The position numbers and the translations under genes were made by a program. Below the pieces are notes generated by a model. That model worked only from the letters and a program-made list of their open reading frames with translations, was not told the DNA's origin and made no database searches. 22,727 bases of DNA, from NCBI GenBank assembly GCA_010014835.2, contig JAAAKB020000002.1, positions 721,942 through 744,668 on the forward strand, given 5' to 3'. Positions 12,501 through 19,100 of the stretch are shown piece by piece; position 1 is the first letter of the stretch, and every line of letters begins with the position of its first letter. Source of the stretch: Apostichopus leukothele (Eukaryota; Echinodermata; Holothuroidea; Aspidochirotida; Stichopodidae).

Positions 12501-15500
12501 ACTTGCATCTTCACTAGCATAGAGGTCTTCTTCTAAGGGATCGTCAGGCATTTTAGCAAATTTGACTTCAAATACCTCCTAAAAATTGAAGAGAGTTATG
12601 CTATGGGTAAATATTCATTTTACAGTGACAACTGAAGGGAACCAATGTATCAACTGAAGGATCATTGTTAAGAAATACTCTACAAAGATGTGTTATCACT
12701 ATCACATAATAACACTAGATGACTTCAGTTTACCAATATTACTTTTTCATTTTGTGACTGCTCCCATCATTTCCTAATCTTTACTTTTATCCAGCCCTAC
12801 CCCACCCATCACCACTCATACCCCTTCACCGGGAACCAGTTTTCTTATGCCACATCACCCATCAGCAATTATAAAGCCCCTCCAATGAGCTCCTTTTCAT
12901 TTTTGACTGCTCCCATGTCCAGTTTTATCAACACCCAGACCCATCCATCTCCATTCTTCCCCTTCACAAGCAGAACCTAGGTTTGTTTTTTTCCATACCT
13001 GCAATTTACGAGCCATTCCAACGACGTCATGATCTGGAGGATTGTACTTGTAACAATTTGTAAATATCATTCTCATGTCTGCGGCAAATTCTGTTGAATT
13101 CCTGTACTCTCTAGCATCCATCTTTTTCTGTAAATTTTGAATATGTAAGGTACACGTGCAATGTTATAGACAAAGTGGTTAGCAACTTACAAGAACAACA
13201 GTTGGTCTTAATCAATTAAAACATTTTCACTCGCATCGATGCATGTTACAATGACCAATATCTTTGAGTCGGTTTCAAAATACATTCTGATAAACGGTAT
13301 CCAACCAGGGGGATTCATCCACAACTACACTACTTTTAGTGTAATTTAAAAAAAAATCTTTTCAAAACTATTTTGTTTCAACTAAATCATTTGAAAAACA
13401 TTCAAGCTGTACACCAAGTTCCATAATGTGAAACAATTATGTGAACTGCTAAGCATATAGATGGTTTGGATAGAACAAGGTCGGATAATAAAAGTTATGG
13501 TCTGACTGCTCAGTTCTTACAATTAGCATGTTACCATGGCATGAATCAGTAATCTTATATGAAGCAAGATCCTGGGATTTTACATGGCTTTTCTGTTACC
13601 TTTTTGATTGGGATTAAAGCTACTTAAAAGACTTCATCCCTGCCACAAAAAGGTTGCTTAGTAAATGGTTAAGAGACAATTTAAGAAGAACTGGTCCAAT
13701 TCAATTTCTCTATCAAACAAATCTTGTGAACTTGTTCCACATGTTGCAGATAGCGAAAGAGAGAATGGCCTCCCAAGCAAAGCAATTTAGCTGCAGCTAC
13801 CTGTAAAACGATTGCTTCATTCTCAGCGCACCCAGGATTCTATCATGCCTATCCATCATGAACTTGTTACTATCAGGGAGCATGAACCGCAAAATGAGAC
13901 TCACCTTGACAGTACCAAGATCCATAGGATGTTTAATAATTTCATGATAATCGTGGAGCTGTAGCACATCAGCATCAACAGGTTTATAAAATGGCCAAGC
14001 ATATGCCTGTTAAAAGAGACAATATATAGATATGATATTAACACACCAATCCTCAGAGAGATGGACACTTTCTACTTCCTCTTCCCATCAATAAAAACCT
14101 GACAATTGAATTCAAAACTTTCCTTAAAGAAATTGTCATTTGGTAGTTACTTCTTTGATAGCCTATTGTATTGAAGCCCTTACCAAAGTGCCTTTCACAC
14201 TACTAATACAAATATAAGCTATTAAATGCTCAACTCAAATGCTATCAAATGCTCAACTCAACAAAATTGTCTCCTCTTTCATTGTACGAAACACATAACA
14301 TATTCTTCCTTTCATAAGATGTTAGAATCTGTCGCAATTGCGCACAACAAACACTTAAACATTTCAAGTCAATTATGTTACCATAGCATGAATCAGCAAT
14401 CTTATTGGAATAAAGATCCTGGGATTAAAACATGGTTTTGATCTCACCTTTTTTGATTAGGATAAAGCTACATGAAATCACAGTATCCATGCCAAAAAGG
14501 TTATTAAATGAAAAGAAGTCTCTATGGACTCTTTAGAACTGTATCATGAATAACAAGACTTGGGTTTATATTACGTTTAACTAATATTGTCACTGAAACA
14601 AAAGGCAAAGAAATAAAAAAAAGATGGGCAGCATAGATCAGCATGATTTTTGGTAGGATTTTAATATTAATCTTTAACCCTAACCCTCCTGAGCCCAACA
14701 ACACCTGACAGGTTTGAATGTGGGCGGAATTTGTAAGGATCAGTAGGTAACCACCACCTTTTCCCACCTTCTGAATTATACACAAGACTATGCCAGTTTG
14801 CTAAATGTGTGTTACTGTTATGGTCCAGGAGTCAAATGTTAAAGTGTAGGAAGATGGTTTAAGGTTAAAATATTCTGTCTGAGATGCTACTTTCCTACTT
14901 AATCGATGATGATGTCAGTTCCCCTAATAATGCATAATAACTCAAGAAGACTGTCAAATTCATACAAACAAGTGCCACCAAGGATCACATCCAACATCTT
15001 CTGTCCTGTCAAGTTGTGATGGTTACAATCATACCTCAGATGTGTGATATCACTGTTTGAAGCTTGTTTATGTACATTATATATGCAAAGAGTACAATCA
15101 ATCTTACCGAATGTTTTTTAGACAGGAAATCCTTAATGATATTTGCACAGTATTTCAGCTGAGCGGTGAGTTTGATGTCTTTCTTTCCCTTCTGATGTTG
15201 GGCAGCTTCAGGGAGATCTCGCTTAGGGGGTTTTATTTGTCTGTTACTCTCTCTTCTTGTTGGAATTTTGGCAGGCTTTGGCTGGGTGGGATCGTATTCA
15301 TTATTCATGGGCAAGTTTGGTGCAACTGTTGATGGTGTTGTAGTGTCTGCCTGCCTCTTGACCCCTCTTTTGGACTATAAAATGAAATATAAAAGTTAGT
15401 CAAAGCTAAGAATAAAGACAATACAAGAAAGACGAAAACTCAAATTTCATACTAATTCAGTCTTTTTAAAACTATCAACATAGCAATATTTGATCAATGA

Positions 15501-16141
15501 TGAAAGGTCTTGTTCATTGCCTCATATCAAAGGCTCAACTCAACACAGTTGTCTCCTCTTTCATTGTACGAAACACGGAACACATTCTTCCTTTCATAAG
15601 ATGTTAGAATCTGTCGCAATTGCGCACAAACACTTAGGCATTTCAAGTCAATTATGTTACCATAGCATGAATCAGCAATCTTATTGGAATAAAGATCCTG
15701 GGATTAAAACATGGTTTTGATCTCACCTTTTTTGATTAGGATAAAGCTACATGAATCACAGTATCCATGCCAAAAAGGTTAATAAATGAAAAGAAGTCTC
15801 TATGGACTCTTTAGAACTCTATCATGAATAACAAGACTTGCGGTTTATGGTACGGTTAACTAATATTATCACTGAAACAAAGGGCAAAGAATTTTTTTTT
15901 AAATTGTTTAAAAAAGCCAAAAGATGGGCAGCATAGACCTCTTTCTGTGCCTCTAACATGCCTGACAAAGTATAAGTTTTACCTTTGTTGGAGTTGGTGC
16001 AGGGGGAGATGTGTACACAGGCTGAGGCGTAGTAAATGAAGGTGTTGCTACTGCTGCTGGAGGTGTTGGTGGAGTTTGTGTAACAACTGGGGGTGGTTCA
16101 ACTACCATAGGAACAGCCTTGACAGGAGGAGGAGGAAGAGG

Positions 16142-16174
<33 letters not shown>

Positions 16175-19100
16175 CTCCTCCTCATCTTCCTCCTCCACAT
16201 CATCTATGATAGGTTCTGTCTGGTTAACAGAATTAGCCCTAACTGTTCCTGAAATGGACAAAACATTAGGCACAATTAGTCACTTCCAAAAACCACTGAT
16301 CATGGATAAGTCAAGCGGAAAGATACCAAGGACACCAGCTCTACTGAATATGGTATAGACTCAGTGTCAAATTAATGCTTATTTGGAATACAATTTCTAA
16401 TGCTTTCTTATAATCTCCTTGACGGGTGTAAATATTTCTCAAATTTTCTTTGCATTATAAAGCATACCAACAACTATCTTCACCATCGTACATTACACAT
16501 CTTACAATTGTGCATTTTCTACATCTAGCAACATCCTATGCATGATCTTTTCCATGCATAAATGTCGCCAAAACAGGCCAACCTTTTATATTTTCCTCCC
16601 AAACCACTGATGTCCCATATTCTTGCCTTCATATTACTGTGTATGAATGTGCTTGGTTATCAACATGCCCCAAACGAATGTGGTTTAGGTTCAACACTAT
16701 TTAACATGAGTGTTAGAAGGGTAGTGTGTTCTATTAGCCACCTAGTATCAATGCCTGAACTCTAATGTTAGAGCCAAACCAAAGATAAAGAGTATAGACA
16801 TGGACCTTCACAAATAGATAAGAAGTTAACTCACTAGGTGGTGCTACACGTTTGCCTTTCTTTCCTCTTTTAGCTCCTGCATCTCCTGGTTTGGATGGTG
16901 GAGGGAGTTCAACTTCTTCCTGAGGCATCTGAGCAACCTTAGTGAGAAACAACTTCTCCAGTGCTTGAGCCATCAGGACGACATCCTAAACAAAAAGAGA
17001 CATACGATGCAAAGACTATTAATATGATGAGGATGGTGGTTTAAATACGGATTTCTCCAAAGTCTCCGTAAGAGAGAAATAAATCAGGTTACAAAAGAAG
17101 GATGAAATTCGAAATACCAACATTTAAAAAAAAATCTGAAAACAAATGTAGCATAATTGCCAAAAATCTTGTGTTATTGCCATAATTATCAATCAGATAA
17201 ATAAAAAACCTCCATGGAATCTAAACTTCCTAGAACAACGATTGTGATTGATTTAGTAGCAAATTAGTTGAAAGTATCCAATAACAACTAAATCTACAAG
17301 CAGCAAAGGAATTGTATAATATGAACCAAAAAAAAAGAAAGAGACAAAGCACATAGAGCAGACATCTTGTACTGGAACGACAACAAACTTGCATGCAGAC
17401 ATTGAAACCTCACCTCTCCTGGGTTATTGTAAGTGTAACAGTTTGTAAACATGAGCTTGAAGTCTGCAATGCATTCTTTTGCAGAGTAGTAGTAGATGCT
17501 TTCCAATCTCTTTTTAATGCTGCCCAAGTCCATGGGGTGTTTGATGACATCAAGATAATCCTAAAAAAGACAAAATTGGAGTAATTGAAGATAGAGGACG
17601 CTGTTGACATGCTTACCTCACCAGGACTATTATAAACATAACAGTTAGTATACAAGAGCTTGAAGTCTGCTATGCATTCTTTTGCACTGTGGTAGAAGTT
17701 GTTTTGTAAGCGTTTCCTGATTGTGCCTAAGTCCATTGGGTGGCGGATGATTTGATAGTAATCCTGGTGATGAAGATCAGAAAGCAGACATATTCGCTTT
17801 GGAAACAGGGAATATTTTAGCAGGGCCTTGCATTCCCATTTGCTGATCAAATCAAAATTTACTGGTAATGTACTTCCACCTAGGTATTTAAGAGTACACC
17901 TTGTAGTCTGTACTTTTGCTTATGTTTCTTACTCCAGAAGAGACCCATGCTTTCTGGTTATTTGAACCTTTGTAGGGGTAGGATTGTCTGAAATGTTGTC
18001 AGTCTAATGGAAAGTGAAAATCTTTTAACAGCTGTAGGGCGAGAGGGAAACAGAAGACATGACAACTTCCTGTATAGCAGTCTTCAATGAAATACTTTCA
18101 TCCACATGAGAATTACTTACAGGTAAAGCTAACTTGATATGGTCAACAGGTTGGTGAAAAGGCCAAGCAAACTGGTGCTTCCAAAGGGCCTTCATGACAA
18201 CTTTCTGTAAATATTGCAACTGGTTTGTTTGTCTTCCTTGAAGTCTTTTGGTCTGTGATTGAGGTGATGTTACAGGCTGTTCTGCAGCCTCATTTTTTAT
18301 CTGTGGAGTCTGAAAAAGATGACAATGTCAGTGGTTGAGAGTCAGCTATAAATATACCTATACAGTAAAATAATCAATACACAGCAATTATCCAAAACAC
18401 AAAGAATCTTGAGATTTTCTATGCCAGAACTGTTTGAGTGTTCTGAATCTTTGAGAAATATCCCTAGTACAGTGCTTTCTAATTTTAACCACTTTTGAGT
18501 AGTTGTGTACTCAACACATGGTACATGCATCCTAAATATCAGATCTAGCCTAAGATTCCCTGCTTATGTGTGTTCATTCTTTCAGTGTCATTTTCCATGA
18601 CGTTGATGTTATGGTGATGGGAATGGGCCCAAGAAATCCTCAGACTCTTCTTAACCACTATATGAACATATCGTTCCCTGTTCCGCGTACTGACGAATGT
18701 TCAAAAACGGTATATCACAGTCCAAATCATTTCACTAATTTGCAACTGAATTTTTGATCACAAATAATATCTTTTAAGCAGTCCCTTAGATTTAAGTTAC
18801 AGACATCAAATTACATTTTATTGCCAATTAAAATTTAAAGGTTGTCGAACAATTTTAAGGGCATGCAGATGTTTTAAATCATTCATCATTACGTAAAACA
18901 AAATATAATTATATGCAAATTCGTCAGTACGCGAAACAAGGGACAATACGTCAAGACAGATATAGGGAGAGCATGGACTGAGTGATACTAAGCTAACGAG
19001 CTAAATCTCATAAGAGTGAATGAATGCTTGAATAGACATGGACTTGGCTGTCAGTGATTGTAGTGATGTATTGCTTGTGAGTGGTGTACAACTATCTCCC

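Noticed and set aside
14226-15720. Two similar plus-strand frames (14226-14441 and 15490-15720) ending GIKTWF
   Set aside because: The shared peptide comes from a duplicated non-coding repeat, and the open frame is short with no gene-like context.
16119-16358. Plus-strand poly-Ser open frame
   Set aside because: It is the antisense reading of the Glu triplet repeat in the BET linker exon.
17410-17850. Reading the two bromodomain 1 copies as one continuous exon on the minus strand
   Set aside because: The open frame runs across the 56-nt intron, but that stretch begins and ends with canonical splice signals and has no bromodomain homology. Each flanking segment matches the family exactly between splice sites.
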